Of a stretch of DNA of 64,000 bases, positions 55,107 to 62,696 are shown one piece after another. Below the pieces are notes generated by a model. It had not been told where the DNA came from and made no database searches. It saw only the letters and a list, made by a program, of their open reading frames with translations. Position numbers and translations under genes: made by a program. Location of the stretch: positions 247,075 through 311,074 of the forward strand of contig CACKNK010000001.1 of NCBI GenBank assembly GCA_902601475.1, in the 5' to 3' direction. This stretch comes from an uncultured SAR86 cluster bacterium (lineage in GTDB: Bacteria; Pseudomonadota; Gammaproteobacteria; Magnimaribacterales; D2472). Each line of letters begins with the position of its first letter. The first letter of the stretch is position 1.

Positions 55107-56453
55107 TTATTTTTTCTGTAAAATCATTTCAGCTAACCAAAATTCATAGTCGCTATTGATTCTGACACTTTCTTCCGGCAATAATACTATATGACTTGTT
55201 CTTAAGCTAGATATAGCTTTATTCATTGCGTCCGATTTAATTATTGTTATGGCTCCATTTTCTGTAAATAAAGCATCTCTCTCTAGCTTTAAATTAGCTA
55301 AGCTATTGTTAACAGGCTCCAGCCCCTGATCTTTATGCTGATATATAGTCTTTAGCTCCTCATCAACTGATATCACTCTATCCACTTCAAAAATCTGTAA
55401 TGTATGTATAGCCCAGCTAAGATGATTGGCTTTTCTTAATGGAGAATTAATGTTTAATAATACAAATAAATCTGGCACTTCATATTTAGAATTTTTTTCA
55501 AAGAAAATTTTGTTGATTATGGAAAGTCTGTCTTGATCTATGTCATTATTTTCACGCTTATTTATCTTTATATCTTTATGATTAAAAGATATGTAATCTA
55601 TTACATCTTGATCAGGAGTGGTAACAATTATTTCATTAATTTCTTTACACTTTCTTGTTTCATCTAGTGAAAAGTCAATAAGTTTCTTTCCAGCAATATC
55701 AATCAAAGGATCATTCTTTGGGTGATTTGTCTTTCTAGAAGCAAAAATAATTGCAGTAGACTTTAAATTATTTCCAAGTCCGTTAGATTGAAAATATTTT
55801 TTTTTGATTGCTCTTCTAGTTGAAAGAATCTTAGATTTATTTTTAGAAAGTGACCCCGAATGTTGTCTATAATAAAATAACGGTAAATTTATATTAATTG
55901 GAAGATGTTTTTCGGTGAATCTTATCCATAGCTCATAACCATCTTGGCACTGAAAATCTTCTAAATATCCTCCAAGGCTTTTAAGTATTTTTGTCCTGTA
56001 GAGGGTGCAAGCACCATGTGCAGGCATATCCAAAAGACTATCTTTATTAAGCTTGTTTCGCCTTATCAGATTTAATATGTTGCCATCAGGATCTACCTCA
56101 TAATAATCAGGAAATGATAAGTCAGCTTCGGGATTATTCTCAAGAGCATCAGATAAAATATGAATCGCATTAGAATCAAGATAATCATCAGCGTCTAACC
56201 GCATGATATATTTTCCTCTTGCCAATCTCAGCCCAATATTATTTGATACATTCAAACCTTTATTTTCTTGATTGATAACCCTTATATTCACATTTTCTGA
56301 ATATTTTTTAAGAATATCTTTGGTATTATCTGTAGAGCCATCATTGATGATAATAAGTTCCCAACTTTTGCAAGTCTGATTAATAACACTCTCAATTGCC
56401 TCTTCAATATAGCTTCCATAGTTATAAGCGGGCATATATACCGTTACTAGCAT
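55107..56453 (-). CDS. Fusion of GT2 glycosyltransferase and NeuA-like cytidylyltransferase
   Basis: The 448-residue protein has a GT2 glycosyltransferase (residues 1 to about 215) with VTVYMPAYNYGSYIEEAIES at the N-terminus, IIINDGSTDNT near residue 34 and the metal-binding RLDADDYLD near residue 85. It is followed at residue 232 by a second domain that resembles acylneuraminate cytidylyltransferase: TAIIFASRKTNHPKNDPLI, IAGKKLIDFSLDET near 253, IIVTTPDQDVIDYI near 275, LLNINSPLR near residue 330 and EVDRVISVDEE. The usual basic Ala-Arg-x-G-S motif of NeuA is degenerate (FASRKTNHPK), so catalytic competence is uncertain. It overlaps the upstream GT-B-like gene by one base and its fusion suggests that one protein would both activate and transfer an acidic sugar. 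Confidence 0.75.
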   Translation of the reverse strand: MLVTVYMPAYNYGSYIEEAIESVINQTCKSWELIIINDGSTDNTKDILKKYSENVNIRVINQENKGLNVSNNIGLRLARGKYIMRLDADDYLDSNAIHILSDALENNPEADLSFPDYYEVDPDGNILNLIRRNKLNKDSLLDMPAHGACTLYRTKILKSLGGYLEDFQCQDGYELWIRFTEKHLPININLPLFYYRQHSGSLSKNKSKILSTRRAIKKKYFQSNGLGNNLKSTAIIFASRKTNHPKNDPLIDIAGKKLIDFSLDETRKCKEINEIIVTTPDQDVIDYISFNHKDIKINKRENNDIDQDRLSIINKIFFEKNSKYEVPDLFVLLNINSPLRKANHLSWAIHTLQIFEVDRVISVDEELKTIYQHKDQGLEPVNNSLANLKLERDALFTENGAITIIKSDAMNKAISSLRTSHIVLLPEESVRINSDYEFWLAEMILQKK

Positions 56454-57505
56454 TAGGGAATTATCTCGCTATTATTATTGCTTGTAAAACGATGAATTAT
56501 TTCTTGAGAAGCCTTCATTGATCCCTCAAAAAGCTTTGTAGAATTTCTATCAAAATTTCCAGAAAAGACTTTAAACATTTCTATTTTAAGCTCATCTAAT
56601 GAGAAAACTAATTTACCAAAGTCTATTGGGATTGGTTCACCTTCATACTGCGAAAACTCATCAAATTTAATTTGAATAACTGGATTACCGCTGAGGAAAC
56701 TCTCAAGCAACATAATTGAATTAATGCCAATTGAAAGGCTATGTTTTTCTAATAGAGACTCTCTAGAAGAATTATCTATTTTAATTTTATTAGATTTCAT
56801 TGAGAGTTCTTTGGGGTGGGGCCTTAAAAATATTTGAAATTCTTTAAAAGCTAAAACATTATTAATGTAATCAATTAATGATTTATTTTTAAATACTGGC
56901 AAGGTAAAAAGGCCTTTGTAGGATCCATTAATATTATCAGGTTGTGAAATAAATGTTGCAGATTTAATTTCTGTTCGCTGTTTCTTAAAACTTTTTTCTA
57001 GTTCTTCAAGCAAAGGATTCCCAGCGATCAAGATATTGCTTTTATTTAATCCAAGTAAGGCCGCCTTATTTTTAGAGTAATCGTCAATAACTCCTAGCGT
57101 TGTTGGGGAAAATTTTAAGTCACCCTGTTTGTCATACAGTCTATCAAAACCCTTCCAATGATCCATAAAACCTAAACTTGGAAGTGCTAATTCTCTGCTA
57201 GCTTGGATTAAATTTGCATTCGACATGTCTAGATTCTTTGAGCTAAGTGAGCAAATTACATGAGTTATTTTCTTGCTCTTAAGCAACTGATACCAATCTT
57301 TAACCTTAAATTTAGAAACTACCGTTGGCACTTGATTAAGTTTATATCTATTAATCAAAGTATCTTTGAGTGGGCTAGATTGTTTGTGAATCATAAAGCA
57401 AGAATTACTGGAATTTATAATATCTCTGGACTGATCAATAATGCAGTCTAGCAATCTTGATCCGCCTAAATCTTGATAAAAAATTAGAAATTTTTTAGGG
57501 GGCAC
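56453..57505 (-). CDS. Putative GT-B glycosyltransferase of polysaccharide locus, GTG start
   Basis: The 350-residue protein shows IFYQDLGGSRLLD near the N-terminus, LGFMDHWKGFDRLYD near residue 121, FLRPHPKELSM near residue 225 and SIGINSIMLLESFLSGNPVIQI near residue 257. The RPHPKE motif and the following E-x-F-x-S-G-x-P-V segment occur in CDP-glycerol glycerophosphotransferases and capsule sialyltransferase-like GT-B enzymes. No specific family could be named. The first in-frame start is GTG at 57505; a stop codon precedes it in the same frame and no ATG is near. A 26-base tandem duplication covers this start. It is one base from the GT2/NeuA-like gene, so both are likely part of the same acidic-sugar pathway. 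Confidence 0.5.
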   Translation of the reverse strand: MPPKKFLIFYQDLGGSRLLDCIIDQSRDIINSSNSCFMIHKQSSPLKDTLINRYKLNQVPTVVSKFKVKDWYQLLKSKKITHVICSLSSKNLDMSNANLIQASRELALPSLGFMDHWKGFDRLYDKQGDLKFSPTTLGVIDDYSKNKAALLGLNKSNILIAGNPLLEELEKSFKKQRTEIKSATFISQPDNINGSYKGLFTLPVFKNKSLIDYINNVLAFKEFQIFLRPHPKELSMKSNKIKIDNSSRESLLEKHSLSIGINSIMLLESFLSGNPVIQIKFDEFSQYEGEPIPIDFGKLVFSLDELKIEMFKVFSGNFDRNSTKLFEGSMKASQEIIHRFTSNNNSEIIP

Positions 57506-57547
57506 TTTATATAATTATGATTAGGGGGCACTTTATATAATTATGAT
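57496..57547. repeat. Perfect 26-base tandem duplication at a gene junction
   Basis: The 26 bases at 57496-57521 are repeated exactly at 57522-57547. The unit contains the GGGGGCAC that supplies the GTG start of the GT-B-like gene on the minus strand, the TATATAATTATGAT stretch, and the last codons of the DegT aminotransferase. The second copy offers another GTG, but out of frame. The duplication increases the gap between stop and start by 26 bases. Confidence 0.97.
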
Positions 57548-58812
57548 AAACCTTTAGAAACTTTATCTACTGCCTCAATAAATTGATATACCTCATCCTC
57601 ATTATTTGGATATTTACAAATATCGGTAATACAAATCTCATCAGAGTGTATTCTTTCAGCTGTGGGACATATTCCTTTAGAGTAATTGGGGATATTTGAT
57701 GCATTCTGTATTGCTGTTTTAAGTTGAGGTGTTAAATCAGGGTACTGATACATCGGTTCTAAGTACATTGGTTGAACATAGCCGCTATTTAATGCAATTC
57801 CTTCAGCATTCATAGCTTTAACAAAATCATCCCTACTGAAAGGAACGCTCCCTTGCAAAAACTTCATGCCATATAAATAGTAAACATGCGTGCTATCTTC
57901 CTCAACGATTGGTGGTGATAGAAAATCAAAATTTGAAAGTTCATTTGTGAGTAAGCTGGCAAGGTTGGTGCGAATTTCTGTTAGCATCTCAATTTTGTCA
58001 ACTTGAGGGATACCAACTGCAGCTTGCAGTTCTGACAATCTGTAGTTCCATCCTAGTTGGTTTTTGTTTTGATCTTTATCTATCTTTCCAACAATAACCT
58101 CTCCATGATTACGTACAAGTCTTAAATTTTCAGCAAGTCCATCGCATGCAGTTAGGGCAATTCCACCTTCACCAGTTTGAATGCATTTGTGATAGTTGAG
58201 ACTCAAAATACCAATATCACCTATCGTACCTGTCATTTGCCCATTATGAATTGCAAGAGGTGATTGAGCGTTATCCTCTATTAGAAATAAATTATTTTTT
58301 CTTGCAATCTCTTTCAAATCTGAGAGCCTTGAGGGGTGTCCTAATATGTTCACTGTAAGGATGGCCTTAGTTCTTGAAGTAATAAGACTTTCGACAGATT
58401 TAGGATCTAAGCCAAATGTTCTGTCTTCAATATCAGCAAAAACTGGAACAGCGTTTTGCATTACTACAGAACTTCCTGTAGCAGACATAGTAAACGGCGA
58501 GGTTATTACCTCGTCACCTGCGCCAATACCCAAAGCTGAAATAGCGCTATGAATACTAGAGGTGGCTGAATTTGATGAAACTGCAAACTTTATCTTAAAT
58601 TTTTCTTGGAAAAGTGACTCTAGTTCTTTAACTTTAGTGCCGCCCAAAAATCTCTCACCAGGTCGGGCTGAAAATCCAGATAAGTGACCATCTCTAATTA
58701 CATCTATCAATTGTTTCTCCTCAGCATCATCCAAGATAGTTGTATGTATAGGATATGGCTCTTCCCGAATTGGTTTTCCACCATTTATTGCTAAGGTTGA
58801 ACTAGATTTCAT
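57541..58812 (-). CDS. DegT/DnrJ/EryC1/StrS-family PLP-dependent aminotransferase
   Basis: The 423-residue protein has the family's N-terminus LAINGGKPIREEPYPIH and the PLP-site segments SSNSATSSIHSAISALGIGAGDEVITSPFT near residue 80, FLIEDNAQSPLAIHNG near residue 175, SLNYHKCIQTGEGGIALT near residue 201 with the PLP-binding Lys, and GWNYRLSELQAAVGIPQVDKI near residue 253. The AINGGKPIR start is typical of the StsC/AHBA synthase-like subgroup, which transaminates cyclic ketones such as scyllo-inosose or keto-sugars. Its start overlaps the stop of the upstream Gfo/Idh gene (ATGA), so the two are coupled; the Gfo/Idh protein may provide the keto substrate. Confidence 0.9.
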   Translation of the reverse strand: MKSSSTLAINGGKPIREEPYPIHTTILDDAEEKQLIDVIRDGHLSGFSARPGERFLGGTKVKELESLFQEKFKIKFAVSSNSATSSIHSAISALGIGAGDEVITSPFTMSATGSSVVMQNAVPVFADIEDRTFGLDPKSVESLITSRTKAILTVNILGHPSRLSDLKEIARKNNLFLIEDNAQSPLAIHNGQMTGTIGDIGILSLNYHKCIQTGEGGIALTACDGLAENLRLVRNHGEVIVGKIDKDQNKNQLGWNYRLSELQAAVGIPQVDKIEMLTEIRTNLASLLTNELSNFDFLSPPIVEEDSTHVYYLYGMKFLQGSVPFSRDDFVKAMNAEGIALNSGYVQPMYLEPMYQYPDLTPQLKTAIQNASNIPNYSKGICPTAERIHSDEICITDICKYPNNEDEVYQFIEAVDKVSKGLS

Positions 58813-59783
58813 TTAACTTGCTCCATATATAGTTTTTTTAATTTATCTAACTGTTTGATTAGAATTATAGAATCATGAATAGGTGACTCGCATGGAAGGT
58901 CACTTTTTATACATTGATCTAAATTATTTATGGCACGTAAAGGTGCGTTTTTCCAATCAGCTTCAAAAGGCTCTTGGTTATCAATTATTTTAAAATTATC
59001 ATAGATTTTATCACTACCTATAGGACTTATTGAAATAAATTGTCCGCGTTGCGAAATCGAAACATGCATGCTCTCAAAAAAGAGCTCGCAATCAATAAAT
59101 ATATATGAATCATCATTTGGAATGTTTATAAATTTTATTTCTGATGAATCAGCATATAAAAACTCAAAGTCCAATCTATCAATATCAATTGAATTAGCAT
59201 CAAGTGAAATCTTTGTTGGTTCATCAAAAAACCAATTGGCAAGATCCATAAGATGACATGCATTACCAGAAGTTGTCTTAGTGTATTTAAAAATACCCTT
59301 AATGAAGTTACCAAACTCACCCTCATGGATACTTGATTTAAGTTTATTTATAGATGTATTCCAGCGCCTAAAATAATTAACTGATACCTTTACATTGTTT
59401 TTTTTTGCAAGTTCCTGCATTCGGTTAGCTTCTTGCTGACTTAGAGAAAGAGGCTTCTCACAAAAAATACCTTTCACTCCAAAATTGATAGCATCACAGA
59501 AAACTTCATAATGATTCTCAGTAGGAACACAAATTGAAACAATATCTAGCTTTTCATTTAACAGCATTTCTCTGTGACACGAATATACATTTTGCAATTT
59601 CCAAAAATCTCTAAATTTAGTTAGCCTGTCTTCATCAGGATCGCAAACTGAAACTAAATTACAGGATTCTGAAAGAAAATATCCTGAAGCATGAGTTATG
59701 GAAAACTTATCTTTTCTTTCAAAAAAATTTTGATCATACAGACCAGACACTCCGTTACAGCCAATAATCCCAGCTCTAAGCAT
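58809..59783 (-). CDS. Gfo/Idh/MocA-family oxidoreductase
   Basis: The 324-residue protein has an N-terminal Rossmann motif (LRAGIIGCNGVSGLYDQNF), VSVCDPDEDRL near residue 43, VSICVPTENHYE near residue 82 and the family's IFCEKPLSLSQQEA near residue 100, where the Lys of E-K-P is in place. RRWNTSINKLKSSIHEGEFG lies near residue 148 and the substrate-side His in GNACHLMDLANWFF near residue 176. It could oxidise a sugar hydroxyl with NAD to make the ketone used by the DegT aminotransferase downstream. It is two bases from the SpsF-like gene. Substrate unknown. Confidence 0.85.
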   Translation of the reverse strand: MLRAGIIGCNGVSGLYDQNFFERKDKFSITHASGYFLSESCNLVSVCDPDEDRLTKFRDFWKLQNVYSCHREMLLNEKLDIVSICVPTENHYEVFCDAINFGVKGIFCEKPLSLSQQEANRMQELAKKNNVKVSVNYFRRWNTSINKLKSSIHEGEFGNFIKGIFKYTKTTSGNACHLMDLANWFFDEPTKISLDANSIDIDRLDFEFLYADSSEIKFINIPNDDSYIFIDCELFFESMHVSISQRGQFISISPIGSDKIYDNFKIIDNQEPFEADWKNAPLRAINNLDQCIKSDLPCESPIHDSIILIKQLDKLKKLYMEQVK

Positions 59784-59785
59784 TT

Positions 59786-60544
59786 CTACTCCGGACCCAG
59801 AAGAGTATATAGGCTAGGATTTTCATCTAAGAATTCATACATTTCCTTAAGTGTAAATTCAGAGAGATTATCTTCAAAGTGTTCAAAAATTTTCTTTATT
59901 AGCTTGAAATTTTTTTCATAATTAACTGCAAAATTTAAACTAGGCCTGTTCATGAATGCCCAATTTCCTTTCGCCTCTAAGAAACTTATTTTAAAATGCT
60001 TGGGATTATTGAAAATAAAAGATGATGGGTGATCATCGGGTCCCAAAAGCTCTCTAAAGTTTTCATACTCTAATGCAACCTTTGACTTATATATCTGAAC
60101 ACGTAATCCAATTGAAAAAAAGCTTGTTGAGTTATCAAGGAGTGGATACTCAGTTGTGGCTGTAGCCGAATAATCAGATTTATTTTTCTTGAAGATTTCT
60201 GCAACATCATCAATTAAGAAATGATTTACTAAAGGGTTATCTCCTAGGATTTCGATTATGTTGTTAGCGTTAAATTCCTTTGCCGCTCCGTTAATTCTTC
60301 CCATTACATTGTCTAATGGACCTCGATAGATACCAATGCCTATATCATTTGCAAGAATTTCAAGCCTATCATCAGTCTCCTGATCACTTGTAGCAATAAC
60401 CACTTCATCAACAAAATCTGATTTTTTTACTCTATCTATTAATAAGGAGATCATTGGCTTATTGCATATCTGCATAATATTTTTATTGGGAAGCCGTGAC
60501 GAATTTAATCTGGCTACTATTAATGCAATATTCTTATCGCTCAT
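59786..60544 (-). CDS. SpsF-like cytidylyltransferase
   Basis: The start is the ATG complementary to 60542-60544, giving 252 residues. A longer frame through 60619 reads the tRNA-Cys gene and is rejected. The N-terminus KNIALIVARLNSSRLPNKNIMQICNKPMI has the VARLNSSRLPNK form of the nucleotide-binding loop of cytidylyltransferases (SpsF, KdsB and NeuA), and IATSDQETDDRL follows near residue 49. GIYRGPLDNVMGRI near residue 74 and IIEILGDNPLVNHFLID near residue 97 also fit. SpsF belongs to the same spore-coat pathway as an SpsE (NeuB) protein in Bacillus, and here a NeuB-like gene is next to it. It probably activates an alpha-keto sugar acid with CTP. No Shine-Dalgarno lies in the 7 bases before the start; these follow the tRNA directly. 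Confidence 0.84.
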   Translation of the reverse strand: MSDKNIALIVARLNSSRLPNKNIMQICNKPMISLLIDRVKKSDFVDEVVIATSDQETDDRLEILANDIGIGIYRGPLDNVMGRINGAAKEFNANNIIEILGDNPLVNHFLIDDVAEIFKKNKSDYSATATTEYPLLDNSTSFFSIGLRVQIYKSKVALEYENFRELLGPDDHPSSFIFNNPKHFKISFLEAKGNWAFMNRPSLNFAVNYEKNFKLIKKIFEHFEDNLSEFTLKEMYEFLDENPSLYTLLGPE

Positions 60545-60551
60545 AAATTTA

Positions 60552-60625
60552 TGGAGGCTGAAGCCGGAATCGAACCGGCGTAAACGGCTTTGCAGGCCGC
60601 TGCATAACCACTCTGCCATCCAGCC
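60552..60625 (-). tRNA. tRNA-Cys (anticodon GCA)
   Basis: The minus-strand sequence gives acceptor arms GGCTGGA (60619-60625) and TTCAGCC (60556-60562), with one G-T pair, an anticodon stem closing a CTGCAAA loop whose positions 34-36 read GCA, a T arm with TTCGATT in GCCGGTTCGATTCCGGC and an encoded CCA (60552-60554). It lies 12 bases from the end of the NeuB-like gene and 7 bases from the start of the SpsF-like gene, on the same strand, so it is probably part of their transcript and needs processing out. Confidence 0.96.
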
Positions 60626-60637
60626 ATAAAAAAAACT

Positions 60638-61645
60638 TTAGATTTTAAAATCATCAAAAGAGAGGGGTTCATATTCGGTAATATCTTTTTTTAAGCATTT
60701 ACCAATGATTTTATTATAGTCCCAATAAGATATTCCTGCCTGGGGTCTTAAGAAAACTAAGTCTGATAGATTAACAGTATCGCCCTTTTTAAGACTTTTA
60801 TTTAAAAAGACTCCTCTCCTAAACTCTTTTTCATTAGAGGCTTCATCTTCTAAAATCGATTTCTTTGAAGACCCCATGATTTCACGAATTTCGTTATTAA
60901 ACTTGGAAACAAATTTTAAATCAGTTTTATCAAAAGATAACTTATGATCTCTAAATTCTTTCTCCTTGTTATCTGTATAGTGGAACTCCAAGATATCAGC
61001 ACCATTTGCAATTGCTGCAAGTGATGGATTTATTCCCATAGCATGATTACTAAAACCTACCTTGCATTTAAATTCTTTTTTAAAAGTTTTCATCACTGAG
61101 ATATTCATCAAACTATGAATTGGATTGTCGTATATTGCTGAGCACTGCAAAATGCCAAGCCTTCCATCTTTAACTATTTGAGAGTCTAGACCTGTCACAA
61201 AGTTATATATTTTTTTTATCATGCTAAGATCTGACATTGCTGTAGATAAAATAATTGACTTTTTTGTTTTAACTATTGATTCAATCATTTTAAAATTATT
61301 CAGATCACCAGATCCAACTTTATAAACAGAAATATACTTATCAAGTAATTGAAAATAATGAATATCCCATACAGAGCTTGAAAAATTGATATTTTTTTTT
61401 AAAGCTGCTTCAGCAAGTAAATGCCATTGATCATCACTAAGCATAAATCTATTAAAATGATCATAACGCTCTTTATTTAATTTTTTATTTACAAGCCCTT
61501 CACCTGAATATGATTGAAACTTAATTATGTCCGCTCCATTTTCATTAGCCTCATACATTAAATCGATTGCTTTTGACAGCGAGCCCTCATGATTTCCTCC
61601 AATTTCAGCAATTAGAATTGCTTTATCGTTATTGAGATTATTCAT
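60638..61645 (-). CDS. NeuB-like sugar-acid synthase with C-terminal SAF domain
   Basis: The 335-residue protein is a NeuB/SpsE-family enzyme, which condenses a sugar with phosphoenolpyruvate. AEIGGNHEG (residues 13-21), KFQSY (42-46) and KVGSGDLNN (109-117) are like the family. The metal-binding His in GFSNHAMG (His201) and EFHYT (His222) are kept. Several normally constant motifs differ: STGM is STAM (residues 134-137), the HCTS-YP segment is QCSAIYDNP (167-175), S-D-H is S-N-H, and E-K-H is E-F-H. The C-terminal SAF domain from about residue 275 is complete (RRGVFLNKSLKKGDTVNLSD split there). The substrate is therefore probably not ManNAc. It overlaps the hydroxyacid dehydrogenase gene by 8 bases. 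Confidence 0.85.
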   Translation of the reverse strand: MNNLNNDKAILIAEIGGNHEGSLSKAIDLMYEANENGADIIKFQSYSGEGLVNKKLNKERYDHFNRFMLSDDQWHLLAEAALKKNINFSSSVWDIHYFQLLDKYISVYKVGSGDLNNFKMIESIVKTKKSIILSTAMSDLSMIKKIYNFVTGLDSQIVKDGRLGILQCSAIYDNPIHSLMNISVMKTFKKEFKCKVGFSNHAMGINPSLAAIANGADILEFHYTDNKEKEFRDHKLSFDKTDLKFVSKFNNEIREIMGSSKKSILEDEASNEKEFRRGVFLNKSLKKGDTVNLSDLVFLRPQAGISYWDYNKIIGKCLKKDITEYEPLSFDDFKI

Positions 61646-62594
61646 ATGATTCTATTGCCCTAATTGCCAATATAGCAGCCTTGGTTTGAGATCCTGATGA
61701 AGCTCCAGCTATATGAGGAGTTAAATTAATTCTATTATTATTGTGTAAGCTAATTAAATTATTGCTCAAATGCTGGTTAACAACCTCCCCCTGAATCACA
61801 TCAGCTGAAAACTTTACATCTGGTCTTTCCATTAAGAAATTAATCAATTCGCTTTCGACAATAATTTCTCCTCTTGATGTATTGATAAGAATTGCATTCT
61901 TTTTCATGAGATTAAACAGTTTTTCGCCAATTAAATTAAAAGTGTTTTCATTTAAAGAAAGGCACATGATAATAACATCGGAACTTGCAAATATTTTCTC
62001 AATTGAGGAGACTTTTTTTGCAGAATTTAAATGGCAAACAGTATTAGGATCATAATATTTAATGGATTTAGGATCAAAGGGTTCCAGGTAAGAAACGAGT
62101 TTTTTACCAATTCTTCCCATGCCAATTAAACCAAACTCAAGTTCATCAATCTCCTTGCCTCTCATTAAATTTTCATTTTCTCTCCATCTTCCAGCTGATA
62201 CTTCATTCCATGCAGATCGAAGATTTCTTATTGATGCTAAAACCTTTAAAAAGGTAAATTCAGCGCTAGCAGTAATTTCATTGAGACCATCCATTTGATC
62301 AAGAAGACCAAAAACTTTTACAGAGTTATCTTTGCAGTCGTTTAAGTCAATATGATTAGTTCCCGTTGATGGCGTACTAATTACTCTTAAGCAAGAGAAA
62401 TTAGATAATATCTTTTTGTTTATAATAAAGTTTTGTCCGGGATTAGGTATCCAAGCGTCATAATCTAACCCTTCAGATGGTAACTCATTCTCCTTCCAAA
62501 TTTCTTTGTAAGTTATCTCAAGTTTTGATGAAAGCCCCAATTCTTCTATTATATTTTTAATAAAATCAAACGGGGCTGAAAAAAGTACTTTCAC
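61638..62594 (-). CDS. D-isomer-specific 2-hydroxyacid dehydrogenase family protein
   Basis: The 318-residue protein has the family fold: FGLIGMGRIGKKLVSYL near residue 153 (NAD-binding), NAILINTSRGEIIVES near residue 235 with catalytic Arg, and INLTPHIAGASSGS near residue 289 with catalytic His. The lid-side VISTPSTGTNHIDL near residue 71 also fits. It interconverts a 2-oxo acid and a 2-hydroxy acid with NAD. Its location directly before the NeuB-like gene in one transcript suggests that it acts on a keto-sugar acid or an acid precursor of the polysaccharide. It is the first gene after pgsA in the operon direction, with a 102-base gap. Confidence 0.85.
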   Translation of the reverse strand: MKVLFSAPFDFIKNIIEELGLSSKLEITYKEIWKENELPSEGLDYDAWIPNPGQNFIINKKILSNFSCLRVISTPSTGTNHIDLNDCKDNSVKVFGLLDQMDGLNEITASAEFTFLKVLASIRNLRSAWNEVSAGRWRENENLMRGKEIDELEFGLIGMGRIGKKLVSYLEPFDPKSIKYYDPNTVCHLNSAKKVSSIEKIFASSDVIIMCLSLNENTFNLIGEKLFNLMKKNAILINTSRGEIIVESELINFLMERPDVKFSADVIQGEVVNQHLSNNLISLHNNNRINLTPHIAGASSGSQTKAAILAIRAIESYE

Positions 62595-62696
62595 TATATA
62601 AATATTTTTTTGAGATAGTTAGTAATTAAATATATTAATTATCCAAAATTATTAGCAATTATATCTTAAATCAAAGACTTAAATATCAGCACTAAA

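Noticed and set aside
55045..55128. Short hydrophobic minus-strand frame overlapping the end of the GT2/NeuA fusion gene
   Set aside because: About 27 codons with a single helix-like run and no ATG start. Too short and without support.
60545..60619. N-terminal extension of the SpsF-like protein upstream of 60544
   Set aside because: These codons are the tRNA-Cys gene read as protein. The family N-terminus begins at the ATG at 60544.
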